Shown here: in pieces, positions 51,319-59,738 of the stretch | Layout: each line of letters opens with the position of its first letter | Numbering within the stretch: position 1 is the stretch's first letter | From: Bacteroides intestinalis | GTDB lineage: Bacteria > Bacteroidota > Bacteroidia > Bacteroidales > Bacteroidaceae | Length of the DNA: 64,000 nucleotides | Assembly: GCF_003464595.1 (NCBI RefSeq) | Contig: NZ_QRZF01000006.1 | Coordinates: 248,001 to 312,000 of the forward strand | Direction: 5' to 3' | The notes under the pieces: generated by a model | Seen by the model: the letters and a program-made list of their open reading frames with translations, nothing else | Database searches by the model: none | Told to the model about the DNA's origin: nothing | Translations under genes and position numbers: made by a program

Positions 51319-51594
51319 TTATTGATTGTACATATCCTTATTGAAGAAATTCAGGATATCCATTGCCATACGATAGGCTTCACGGGCAGGGCTGTCGGGA
51401 TTGAGGTCGATAGCATACTGGTAGTTGTTCAAAGCCAGTTGCCAGTTACCTTGTTTACGGTAGGCATTTCCCAGGAGATAGAAAGCTTCATCCCGGTCGG
51501 TAGAGTCGGTGATCAGATATTCATCGAGCTGCCGGATAGCTTCTGCTACATCTCCTTGATTGATAAGCTCTTTGATAGTTTTCAGTTGCTCCAT
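51319..51594 (-). CDS. TPR-repeat small protein at the head of the oxidoreductase operon
   Basis: A 91-aa protein made of about two tetratricopeptide repeats: GDVAEAIRQLDEYLITDSTDRDEAFYLLGNAYRKQGNWQLALNNYQYAIDLNPDSPAREAYRMAM. No signal peptide, so it is cytosolic. It lies 21 bp upstream of the ferredoxin subunit gene on the same strand and is likely the first gene of the operon. TPR proteins mediate protein contacts; a role in assembly of the oxidoreductase is possible but unproven. Confidence 0.85.
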   Translation of the reverse strand: MEQLKTIKELINQGDVAEAIRQLDEYLITDSTDRDEAFYLLGNAYRKQGNWQLALNNYQYAIDLNPDSPAREAYRMAMDILNFFNKDMYNQ

Positions 51595-51764
51595 ATCGTA
51601 TTGAGTTCCGGATTATTGGAATACAAAGATAGTTTTTATTTAGAGACAACGAACAAGTATTCTGTGAAAAATAAGAAAAATGGGGAAATAAGAAGCCCGA
51701 AGTTGAATGAAATTCTGTCAGAATGTCACAACTTCGGGTTTATATGATATAAAATGTGGTTTTG

Positions 51765-53168
51765 CTACTTTACAAGTTTTCCATTTATATAGAGATTTTT
51801 GAACGTAACGTCTTTAGCTCCTTTTATGTCATTTCCATCTTTGGCAACATTATTAAAGTGGGAGTCTTCAACGCTGATATTATACACATGATCATCGTCG
51901 TCGAGACCGATAATAAGGACACCAAGTTTGCTTTTTTCGCAGGTTACATTTTTCAGGTGAACGTTGCGGACAGTAGGAGTGAAACCACGGTTGCAGTTCT
52001 CACGGTTTTCGTATTGGAGGTTGATGCGCAGCACGGCTTCGCGACACTGTCCTACGGTGACGTTACGCACGAATACATTTTCAATCAGTCCGCCACGGCA
52101 GGTGCTGGTCTTGATGCGGATCACACGGTCGAGGTCTGGGCTATCCATCTTACAGTTTTCTACATACAGGTTGCGGTATCCGCCGGAGATTTCGCTACCG
52201 ATGACTACACCTCCATGTCCTTTCTTCATATAGCAACCGCGTACAATGATGTTCTCGCTGGGAACACCCCATTTACGCCCGTCCTGGTTACGTCCGGACT
52301 TGATGGCAATACAGTCATCTCCGGTATCGAAGGTACAGTTCTCTATCAATACATTTTTGCAAGATTCGGGGTCGCAGCCATCGCCATTGGGACCGCGATT
52401 ATAAACGTATACACCGCGTACAGTGAGACTTTCGCAGAATAGCGGGTGAATAACCCAGAAAGGGGAATTCAATAAAGTTACATCTTCTATCAGCACTGTA
52501 TTGCATGAGTACAGGTTGATGAGTTGCGGACGTAATCCGTCTTCAGGTGTCATTACACGTTTATAAATAGGAGTGGAGGTTTCACCGTACATCAGCAGGC
52601 GTTCCCGTCCTCCGTTGCGTTGTGCCACCATGCCCTCTTTCCAGCCATAACGGGGAGCGCCACACATAGACCACCAGGTTTCGTTGGAGCCTTGTCCGTC
52701 GATAGTCCCTTTACCGGTGATGGCGATATTTGTTTCACCGTATGCGTAAATCAACGGGCGGGCATTATAGCAGTCTATTCCTTCCCAACGGGTGATAACT
52801 CCGGGAAAGTAGAGGCTCTGATCGGTTGAAAATTTTAATACGGCTCCTTCTTCCACATGAAAGTTGACGTTGCTTTTCAGTGTGATGGGACCTGTGTAGA
52901 ATGTACCTTTGGGAACTATAACCGTACCACCACCATTCAGGCAACATGTTACGATAGCCTGGTTGATTGCTTCATGACAGGGAGCATCCGGGGTGTCGGG
53001 CTTGGCGCCGAAGTCCGTAATGAGATACGTCTGTTTGGGGAAAGATGTTTTCTTGATTTGCTTTTCAATCTTTGTACTCTCCTTGAAAGCCTTATCGAAA
53101 TCTATCGAATTGGCAGTTGCCAATGTGGCCGAGAGAAGCAGGGAAATAATTCCGAGTACTTTTTTCAT
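51765..53168 (-). CDS. GH28 polygalacturonase family, secreted
   Basis: Pectin-degrading glycosidase family 28, 467 aa, right-handed beta-helix. A signal peptide (MKKVLGIISLLLSATLATANS) leads into the helix. Catalytic motifs are RGPNGDGCDPESC, FDTGDDCIAIKSG (the Asp pair) and KKGHGGVVIGSEISGGYRNL. RIKTSTCRGG completes the RIK site. Inverting hydrolysis of polygalacturonate or a related uronide is expected; rhamnogalacturonan or xylogalacturonan are alternatives. It is a single gene on the minus strand with a possible -7 box TACTTTTG (53210-53217). The gap upstream also holds a 22-bp repeat array belonging to the rpiB side. Confidence 0.93.
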   Translation of the reverse strand: MKKVLGIISLLLSATLATANSIDFDKAFKESTKIEKQIKKTSFPKQTYLITDFGAKPDTPDAPCHEAINQAIVTCCLNGGGTVIVPKGTFYTGPITLKSNVNFHVEEGAVLKFSTDQSLYFPGVITRWEGIDCYNARPLIYAYGETNIAITGKGTIDGQGSNETWWSMCGAPRYGWKEGMVAQRNGGRERLLMYGETSTPIYKRVMTPEDGLRPQLINLYSCNTVLIEDVTLLNSPFWVIHPLFCESLTVRGVYVYNRGPNGDGCDPESCKNVLIENCTFDTGDDCIAIKSGRNQDGRKWGVPSENIIVRGCYMKKGHGGVVIGSEISGGYRNLYVENCKMDSPDLDRVIRIKTSTCRGGLIENVFVRNVTVGQCREAVLRINLQYENRENCNRGFTPTVRNVHLKNVTCEKSKLGVLIIGLDDDDHVYNISVEDSHFNNVAKDGNDIKGAKDVTFKNLYINGKLVK

Positions 53169-53317
53169 GCGTTTCCAGTTTTACTTTTAATGGTTATTAG
53201 ATATGTGGGCAAAAGTACGGAAAGTGACTCTATTAGAGGGAAGAGTTTTTGGCATAAAATGTGTAAAATTTGATGTGTTTATGCTTCTTAGGCCATTGAA
53301 AGGTATATAAACTAAAA

Positions 53318-53424
53318 ACACTTGCGGGTGTGTAAGCCTTCACTACTGCAAGTGTTGTCTTACACATCCGCAAGCGTAACCTTACACAACAGCAAGTGTC
53401 AGTTCTCGCACCTGCAAGTGTAAT
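53318..53424. repeat. 22-bp tandem repeat array with inverted copy (site D)
   Basis: Units at 53338-53358 (21 bp), 53359-53380, 53381-53402 and 53403-53424 (22 bp each) share CTTACAC and GCAAG(T/C)GT. An inverted copy sits at 53318-53336, able to pair with any direct copy. It lies between the rpiB 3' end and the GH28 start. Confidence 0.85.
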
Positions 53425-53440
53425 TTTTAAGTTGGGATGA

Positions 53441-53875
53441 TTATCTCACCGGTATTTTATCAATCCGTTTCTGGTGGCGTCCACCCTCAAACTGTGTGCT
53501 GAAGAATTCTCTCATAATCATATCAGCTTCTTCTGTGCTGATAAAGCGTCCCGGCATGACGAGTACGTTGGCATCGTTATGCTGGCGTGCCAGATGAGCA
53601 ATTTCCGCTGTCCAGCAAAGCGCAGCACGGATGCCCTGATGTTTGTTCAGTGTCATGCTGATACCTTCACCACTTCCGCAGATAGCAATACCCGGGTAAC
53701 ACTCTCCGGCTTCAACGGCCAATGCCAGAGGATGAGCAAAGTCTGCATAGTCGCAGCTCTCCGTTGTATAGGTTCCGAAATCTTTGTATTCCCATCCTTT
53801 AGTTTCCAACCACCCCTTGACGTACTGTTTCAATTCAAACCCGGCGTGGTCGGAACAAATTCCAATTGTTTTCAT
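53441..53875 (-). CDS. rpiB: ribose-5-phosphate isomerase B
   Basis: Interconverts ribose 5-phosphate and ribulose 5-phosphate, 144 aa, cytosolic. RpiB landmarks are ICSDHAGFELKQYVKGWLE, the catalytic Cys in AICGSGEGISMTLNKHQGIRAALC, and ARQHNDANVLVMPGRFIS with the His that opens the sugar ring. It follows transketolase on the same strand with a strong hairpin in the 128-bp gap, so it may be partly read through. Both feed pentoses into the non-oxidative pentose phosphate pathway and suit the arabinose genes upstream. The gene ends 16 bp before a repeat array. Confidence 0.94.
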   Translation of the reverse strand: MKTIGICSDHAGFELKQYVKGWLETKGWEYKDFGTYTTESCDYADFAHPLALAVEAGECYPGIAICGSGEGISMTLNKHQGIRAALCWTAEIAHLARQHNDANVLVMPGRFISTEEADMIMREFFSTQFEGGRHQKRIDKIPVR

Positions 53876-53934
53876 TTTCTGTTGTAGTATGATTGATTTA
53901 GAGGCTCTATAATGGGATATCAGGTGAAAAATAT

Positions 53935-53985
53935 TTCGCCCCTACAAGCCTGTTACAACCTGTAGGGGCGAATAATCATTCGCCC
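53935..53985 (-). terminator. compound hairpin after transketolase
   Basis: Arms TTCGCCCCTACA (53935-53946) and TGTAGGGGCGAA (53961-53972) form a 12-bp perfect stem, and on the minus strand ATATTTTTC follows. A second, overlapping near-palindrome spans 53966-53985. Short GTAGGGGCGAAT-type elements recur in many bacterial genomes, so this may be a mobile or REP-like repeat doubling as a terminator. Confidence 0.75.
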
Positions 53986-54003
53986 AGTATGCACCAGGGC
54001 TTT

Positions 54004-56013
54004 TTATAACATTGCTTTTACTTGCTTATAAACGTTATCAGCAGTAAAACCTAACTTCTGATCCAGTACTTTGTAAGGAGCTGAGAAACCGAAAGATTCC
54101 AATCCCCAAACTTTACCGTGAGCACCTACCAAACCTTGCAGGTTTACAGGCAGACCGGCTGTCAGACCGAAGACTTTTGCGTCAGCAGGGATAACACCTT
54201 CCTGATATCCCGGAGCCTGGCTGCGGAACAAACCTTCGGAAGGAGCAGATACGATACGTACTTTCACGCCGTCTTTGCGCAATAATTCAGTTCCTGCCAC
54301 CAGCGTAGATACTTCTGACCCCGAGGCTACCAATATTACATCCGGATTTTCATCAGAACCTGCTACGATGTAAGCACCCTTAGCAGCCTGAGAGTAGTCG
54401 TTTCCAGCAGGTAACATAGCGATATCCTGACGAGAGAAGATCAAACCGGTCGGAGTAGTAGTATTCTCCATAGCCAGTTTCCATGCAATTGTTGTTTCTT
54501 CTGCATCTGCGGGACGGAGAACCAACATAGAGTTGTGGCCTTTATGGTTTTTCAGTTTTTCCATCAGGCGGATCTGAGCTTCCTGTTCTACCGGTTCATG
54601 AGTAGGACCGTCTTCACCTACACGGAATGCATCGTGTGTCCAGATGAACTTCACGGGAACTTCCATCAGTGCAGCCATACGTACGGCAGGTTTCATATAG
54701 TCAGAGAATACGAAGAATGTTCCACAAGCAGGGATTACACCACCATGCAGTGCCATACCGATACAGCAGCAAGCCATAGTCAGTTCGGCAACACCAGCCT
54801 GGAAGAATGCACCGCTGAAATCACCTTTCTTGAAAGCATGCGTCTTTTTCAGGAAGCCGTCTGTCTTATCAGAGTTTGAAAGGTCGGCGGAAGCAACGAT
54901 CATGTTTTCTACCTGAGTAGCAAGAGCGCCCAGTACAGTAGCTGATGCAGCACGTGTAGCAACACCTGCTTTTTGCTCGATAGCTGCCCAGTTTACTTCA
55001 GGGGATTTACCAGAGAAGAACAGGTCGAGTTTGGCAGCCTTTTCAGGATTAGCCTTTGCCCATTCTGATTTAGCAGCATATTTCTTAGCCATAATTTCCT
55101 TCAGTTCGGTAGCACGCTTTGCGTACAGTTCCTTCACTTCGGGGAAGATTACGAATGGATTTGTCGGATCACCACCCAGGTTCTTGATGGTATTTACGTA
55201 AGCGTCACCACCCAGAGGAGCACCGTGAGTAGCACAGTTAGCTTCGTAGCTGCTGCCATCTGCCTTGCGTGCACCTTTACCCATTACGGTATGACCGATA
55301 ATCAGGGTAGGACGTTCGTTTTCTGCTTTCGCTTCGTTCAAAGCGCCACGGATAGCATCGGGATCATTACCGTTGATCTTGAGAACCTTCCAGCCCCAAG
55401 CTTCATATTTCTTGGCAGTATCTTCGATAGTTACGTCTTTGGTTTCAGTAGAAAGCTGGATGTCATTGGCATCATAGAACATGATGAGGTTATCCAGTCC
55501 CAGTGCACCTGCGATACGACCTGCACCTTGAGAAATTTCTTCCTGTACACCACCGTCCGAAATATAAGCGTAGATGGTTTGCTGCATCACTTCTTCGAAA
55601 CGGGCTTTCATGAATTTAGCTGCGATAGCTGCACCCACTGCGAATGTATGACCTTGACCGAGCGGACCGGAAGTGTTTTCAATACCACGCATGATGTCGC
55701 GTTCAGGGTGTCCCGGAGTGGGGCTGTCCCATTGGCGGAATTCCTTCAGTTCATCCAATGTGAATTTGCCTGTCAATGCCAACTGAGAGTAGAGCATCGG
55801 TGACATGTGACCCGGGTCCAGGAAGAAGCGGTCACGACCTTCCCATGCAGGATTTTCGGGATCATACACCAGAAACTCAGAGAAGAGTACGTTCACAAAA
55901 TCGGCACCGCCCATGGCACCGCCTGGGTGACCGGAATTAGCTTTCTCAACCATAGAAGCAGCGAGGATACGGATGTTATCCGCTGCACGGTTCATAAGTT
56001 TGTTGTCGTTCAT
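54004..56013 (-). CDS. tkt: transketolase
   Basis: Thiamine-diphosphate enzyme moving two-carbon ketol groups in the pentose phosphate pathway, 669 aa, cytosolic. Diagnostics are MVEKANSGHPGGAMGGADF, DSPTPGHPERD, the TPP Gly-rich stretch with YISDGGVQEEISQGA, THDAFRVGEDGPTHEPVEQ and FSRQDIAML. It is the fifth gene of the arabinose-type operon, with its own likely promoter (56084-56113). rpiB follows. The combination lets arabinose-derived xylulose 5-phosphate enter glycolysis. Confidence 0.96.
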   Translation of the reverse strand: MNDNKLMNRAADNIRILAASMVEKANSGHPGGAMGGADFVNVLFSEFLVYDPENPAWEGRDRFFLDPGHMSPMLYSQLALTGKFTLDELKEFRQWDSPTPGHPERDIMRGIENTSGPLGQGHTFAVGAAIAAKFMKARFEEVMQQTIYAYISDGGVQEEISQGAGRIAGALGLDNLIMFYDANDIQLSTETKDVTIEDTAKKYEAWGWKVLKINGNDPDAIRGALNEAKAENERPTLIIGHTVMGKGARKADGSSYEANCATHGAPLGGDAYVNTIKNLGGDPTNPFVIFPEVKELYAKRATELKEIMAKKYAAKSEWAKANPEKAAKLDLFFSGKSPEVNWAAIEQKAGVATRAASATVLGALATQVENMIVASADLSNSDKTDGFLKKTHAFKKGDFSGAFFQAGVAELTMACCCIGMALHGGVIPACGTFFVFSDYMKPAVRMAALMEVPVKFIWTHDAFRVGEDGPTHEPVEQEAQIRLMEKLKNHKGHNSMLVLRPADAEETTIAWKLAMENTTTPTGLIFSRQDIAMLPAGNDYSQAAKGAYIVAGSDENPDVILVASGSEVSTLVAGTELLRKDGVKVRIVSAPSEGLFRSQAPGYQEGVIPADAKVFGLTAGLPVNLQGLVGAHGKVWGLESFGFSAPYKVLDQKLGFTADNVYKQVKAML

Positions 56014-56083
56014 ATTGATATTTATTTGATTTGAATACTATAATAAAGCAGGTTGAAGTGTCACTTGTTAATTTTAACAGCGA

Positions 56084-56113
56084 CAAAGATAACTCTTTAT
56101 GCGTAATTCGCAA
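56084..56113 (-). promoter_or_regulatory. transketolase promoter
   Basis: Minus strand TATCTTTG (56084-56091) and TTG (56111-56113) at 19 bp spacing. The gap between the GH51 and transketolase genes is 175 bp. Confidence 0.65.
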
Positions 56114-56188
56114 CATAGAAAGAGCCTCTTTTTTTGCGGCACTTCCACCTGCTTCTTGTTTGAAATACAATAAGCCTTTCAGACTGAT

Positions 56189-57733
56189 TTACTGTAACTC
56201 TATAGTAACAATAGACTTGGCTGGTAGTTTTATCTTCAGTATACCTTTATTGATTTTTACCTCTTTGAACGGAGCTAATTTTATATTATTAGGGTTCTCA
56301 AAAGAGTTGTAATCCGTCAGGTTGGCAGAAGTTAAGATTTCACCAACGGCTTTCTTTGCCTTTACGTTCGGCAGGTTGATAGTAACTTCCTGTGCATTGT
56401 CGGCATCGATATTAGACATTGAGATGTGAATTTTGCCGTCCTTGTCTTTAGAAGCTGTGGCACTTACCATAGGCACTTTGCGATTATCGCGTACATCCAT
56501 GATTTCGCAGTTCAGGTCGAGTGGGAGGTAAGTGGCATCCTGGTGTACATTGTACATCTTGAATACATAATAAGTGGGAGTCAGCACCATGTCTTTACCT
56601 TTTGTCAGGATCATGGATTGCAATACATTTACTATCTGGGCAATATTTGCCATTTTCAGACGGTCGGTGTATTTGTGGAAGATGTCGAAACTAAGAGAGG
56701 CAACGAAAGCGTCACGCAATGTATTTTGCTGGTAAAGGTGTCCTGGGATAGTGCCGGGTTCTTCATCCCACCAGGTACCCCACTCATCGAGCATGAGGGC
56801 TACGTGCTTTTTAGGATCGTATTCGTCCATGATGGCGCAGTGCTTTTTGATAACGTCTTCTATCTCACGGCATTTACCCATTGTCCAGTAATAATCGTCT
56901 TTGTCGAACTTAGTGGCTGCTCCTTTACTTCCGCTCCAGCCGGTTACGGTGTAATAATGGAGAGAGAGTCCGTTCATACGTCCGCCTACGCGATCCATCA
57001 GGACTTTAGTCCAGTTATAATCGTAATCGCTGGCACCACTGGCAATCTTAAACAGATGGTTGCCGTCGTAGTTGCGGCAGTAAGTGGAGTAGCGGCGATA
57101 TAAATCAGCATAATATTCAGGACGCATGCTTCCGCCGCAGCCCCAGCTTTCGTTACCGACACCGAGGTATTTCACTTTCCATGCTTTGTCACGACCGTTC
57201 TGACGACGAAGTCTTGCCATCGGAGAGTCTCCTTCGGAAGTCATGTATTCTACCCATTTAGCCAGTTCTTCTACAGTGCCACTACCCACGTTTCCACTAA
57301 TATAAGGTTCAGTACCCAGCATTTCGCAGAGGTTGAGGAACTCATGTGTACCGAAACTATTGTCCTCAATTGTACCTCCCCAGTTATTGTTTACCATTTT
57401 GGGGCGGTTCTCTTTCGGACCGATACCGTCCATCCAGTGATATTCATCGGCAAAACAGCCACCCGGCCAACGAAGTACGGGAACCTGGAGTTCTTTCAAT
57501 GCATTGAATACATCGGTACGATAACCTTTGATATTGGGAATATCCGAATTTTCTCCTACCCAAAGTCCACCATAGATACAGGTACCCAGATGTTCGGCAA
57601 ACTGGCCGTAAATTTCTTTGGGGATAACTTGTGTGCCTTGGTCGGCATGAAGCGTGATCGTTGCACTCTTTTGTGCGGACAGCGATACAGATGCAGCTAA
57701 AAGAACGCTGCTGAATAATAGTTTGTTTCTCAT
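56189..57733 (-). CDS. GH51 alpha-L-arabinofuranosidase, secreted
   Basis: Removes alpha-L-arabinofuranosyl side chains from arabinan or arabinoxylan; 514 aa. A signal peptide (to about residue 20) puts it in the periplasm, whereas many GH51 enzymes are cytosolic. The N-terminal part reads [20 protein letters not shown]. The acid/base is Glu195 in [11 protein letters not shown] and the nucleophile is Glu317 in [12 protein letters not shown]; a C-terminal beta-sandwich follows. The gene lies after GH97 and before transketolase, all on the minus strand. Together with the neighbouring GH127 it covers alpha- and beta-linked arabinose. Confidence 0.95.
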   Translation of the reverse strand: MRNKLLFSSVLLAASVSLSAQKSATITLHADQGTQVIPKEIYGQFAEHLGTCIYGGLWVGENSDIPNIKGYRTDVFNALKELQVPVLRWPGGCFADEYHWMDGIGPKENRPKMVNNNWGGTIEDNSFGTHEFLNLCEMLGTEPYISGNVGSGTVEELAKWVEYMTSEGDSPMARLRRQNGRDKAWKVKYLGVGNESWGCGGSMRPEYYADLYRRYSTYCRNYDGNHLFKIASGASDYDYNWTKVLMDRVGGRMNGLSLHYYTVTGWSGSKGAATKFDKDDYYWTMGKCREIEDVIKKHCAIMDEYDPKKHVALMLDEWGTWWDEEPGTIPGHLYQQNTLRDAFVASLSFDIFHKYTDRLKMANIAQIVNVLQSMILTKGKDMVLTPTYYVFKMYNVHQDATYLPLDLNCEIMDVRDNRKVPMVSATASKDKDGKIHISMSNIDADNAQEVTINLPNVKAKKAVGEILTSANLTDYNSFENPNNIKLAPFKEVKINKGILKIKLPAKSIVTIELQ

Positions 57734-57764
57734 AATGGTTATTAGTTATATGATGTTCGTAATG

Positions 57765-59699
57765 TTATTTAGTATAAATCATGGCTCCACCCATCGGTTG
57801 CATTTCGATGGTAAGGATACCTTTTTTGTTGACGGTGCCTTGCGAAAGACTGGCAGTGCGGGCTTCGTTATCATGGATGATGGAAACTTGCTGATTCGTC
57901 AGCCACGGTAAAGACAAATTCAGTTTCATGGGTTGCTCGGTGGCATTGGTGGCGGCAATGTACCATTGATTACCGTATCGACGGGCTACAGCGCAATATT
58001 TGCCGGGATAGCCGTCAATGAAGCGCGTTTCATCCCACACGGTAGGTACTTTTTTCATGAAATCGAGAATAAACTCCGGTTGCTCCGTCAGGTTATTGGG
58101 AGTGATGCCGAAGTGCTGGATACCTGACTGGTAGAGAACAGATGTAGCAATCTGGAAGGCATCGGTCGTTTTACGAAGTGTACCGCTGACTCCATCTTTG
58201 GAGAAATGTTTGTTGAAAAATACACCGCCGAAGTCCATAGCTGAAACTGCATTGCGGATGAAGGGGTACAATGTACTTCGTTGAGCTTCTTTGTCGGCAT
58301 GATATTGCCCGAATACCAAATTCTCAGATACCAATGCTGCTTCACTGCTCATATGATTCGGATACATGCGTTCCCAGCCACGCGGTAAGGTACAACCGTG
58401 GAATACAACAGCGATTCCATATTGGTTGGCATCGGTCAGTATGTCTTCGTAGAGTTTCATGGTGGCTTGTTTATCACCGCCAAAGAAATCTACCTTAATG
58501 CCTTTTACACCCAGGGTTTTCATCCAGGCCATTTCTTTCTGGCGGGTCGGTGCACTGTCTAAACGATGTTTTGGACCTTGCGGAGCGTCATTCCAGCTTC
58601 CGTTGGAGTTGTACCAGAGAAGAACATCCACTCCCTTTGACTGGGCGTAGGCAATGAGCGAGGGCATATTCTCATAACCGATTTGTTTGTCCCATAACGC
58701 ATCAATAAGGATATATTCGTATCCCATGGTAGCTGCAAGATCAATAAAAGTCTGCTGATCCTTATAATTACAACTGGCATCTTGCCAGAGTATCCAGCTC
58801 CAGGTAGAGCGACCGGGTTGATAAACCTGTGTCGGTTCGTAGAGCGGGCGTACATTGTCGTAGGCAGAGGTCGTCTCAACAATTGGTTTCAGGGTCTCAC
58901 CTACGGTAATGGTTTTCCAAGATGTCAGGGAGGGGATGGATGCTGCAATGGTTGCATCACCTACACCGCCATTCTCTGCTTTTTCCGGAAAAGCAATGGT
59001 GTACAAACCGTCTTGAGTTCCTTCGCTGAGCTTTGTTCCTGCATAATGGCTGCTTACACCGGTTTCGGAAACTAACACCCATCCGTCATTACCTACATGA
59101 AAGAGAGCCGGGAATGTATAGCCCAGTTTGTAACGTGAAGGCGTACCAATAGCCTCATCCAGTGTATATTCTTCTTCATAGCTTGGCTTAGTACCCATCC
59201 ATCCGTCTCCCGCAGGAGCCTGGGGAGTAATGAAAGTTGTGGTGTATGAAGGAAAGTCGAATCCGGTTGCTTCTTTCTCAATGATGCAGTGTGTATGCTT
59301 GGGAGAGGCAATCCGATAGGCTTGTGCAATATCATTGTTGCTTACCCGGAAGATAACTTGTAAAGTATCCCCCTTTTCATTCAGATAGTTGCATACCAAC
59401 TCATTGGCTTGATAGTGTACACGGCTTACCTTTGCATGCGGCATTGTGTAAGTCTCATCAATCGTACGTACCTGATGCCCCAACTGTTTCAGTCCTGTGG
59501 AGAAATCTCCGATGCTGGTTTTCAATCCCAGCGGAGAAGGCTCCAGGAATGTTTTATTGTTATAATGAACGGAATAGACGGGACTTCCATCCTTTAACTC
59601 CACATTTACTTTTAATGCACCGTCCGGCCCTTGTACTTCCTGTGCCGTTAAAGCACCTGAAATAGCTAGGAGGGCGGAGAGTAAAACAATCTTCTTCAT
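57765..59699 (-). CDS. GH97 glycosidase, retaining type
   Basis: SusB-like glycoside hydrolase family 97, 644 aa, with signal peptide (MKKIVLLSALLAISGALTAQ). The N-terminal beta-super-sandwich is followed by a (beta/alpha)8 domain with KGIKVDFFGGDKQATMKLYE (candidate nucleophile Asp404) and YPNHMSSEAALV (candidate acid/base Glu453). Asp at this place marks the retaining subgroup, which contains alpha-galactosidases and beta-L-arabinopyranosidases; inverting alpha-glucosidases use a different Glu. The position between GH127 and GH51 genes favours activity on arabinopyranose or galactose in arabinogalactan or pectin side chains. Substrate remains inference. Confidence 0.9.
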   Translation of the reverse strand: MKKIVLLSALLAISGALTAQEVQGPDGALKVNVELKDGSPVYSVHYNNKTFLEPSPLGLKTSIGDFSTGLKQLGHQVRTIDETYTMPHAKVSRVHYQANELVCNYLNEKGDTLQVIFRVSNNDIAQAYRIASPKHTHCIIEKEATGFDFPSYTTTFITPQAPAGDGWMGTKPSYEEEYTLDEAIGTPSRYKLGYTFPALFHVGNDGWVLVSETGVSSHYAGTKLSEGTQDGLYTIAFPEKAENGGVGDATIAASIPSLTSWKTITVGETLKPIVETTSAYDNVRPLYEPTQVYQPGRSTWSWILWQDASCNYKDQQTFIDLAATMGYEYILIDALWDKQIGYENMPSLIAYAQSKGVDVLLWYNSNGSWNDAPQGPKHRLDSAPTRQKEMAWMKTLGVKGIKVDFFGGDKQATMKLYEDILTDANQYGIAVVFHGCTLPRGWERMYPNHMSSEAALVSENLVFGQYHADKEAQRSTLYPFIRNAVSAMDFGGVFFNKHFSKDGVSGTLRKTTDAFQIATSVLYQSGIQHFGITPNNLTEQPEFILDFMKKVPTVWDETRFIDGYPGKYCAVARRYGNQWYIAATNATEQPMKLNLSLPWLTNQQVSIIHDNEARTASLSQGTVNKKGILTIEMQPMGGAMIYTK

Positions 59700-59738
59700 G
59701 TTCTTTTGCTTTATGATATATTTCTGACTAAGGCTATT

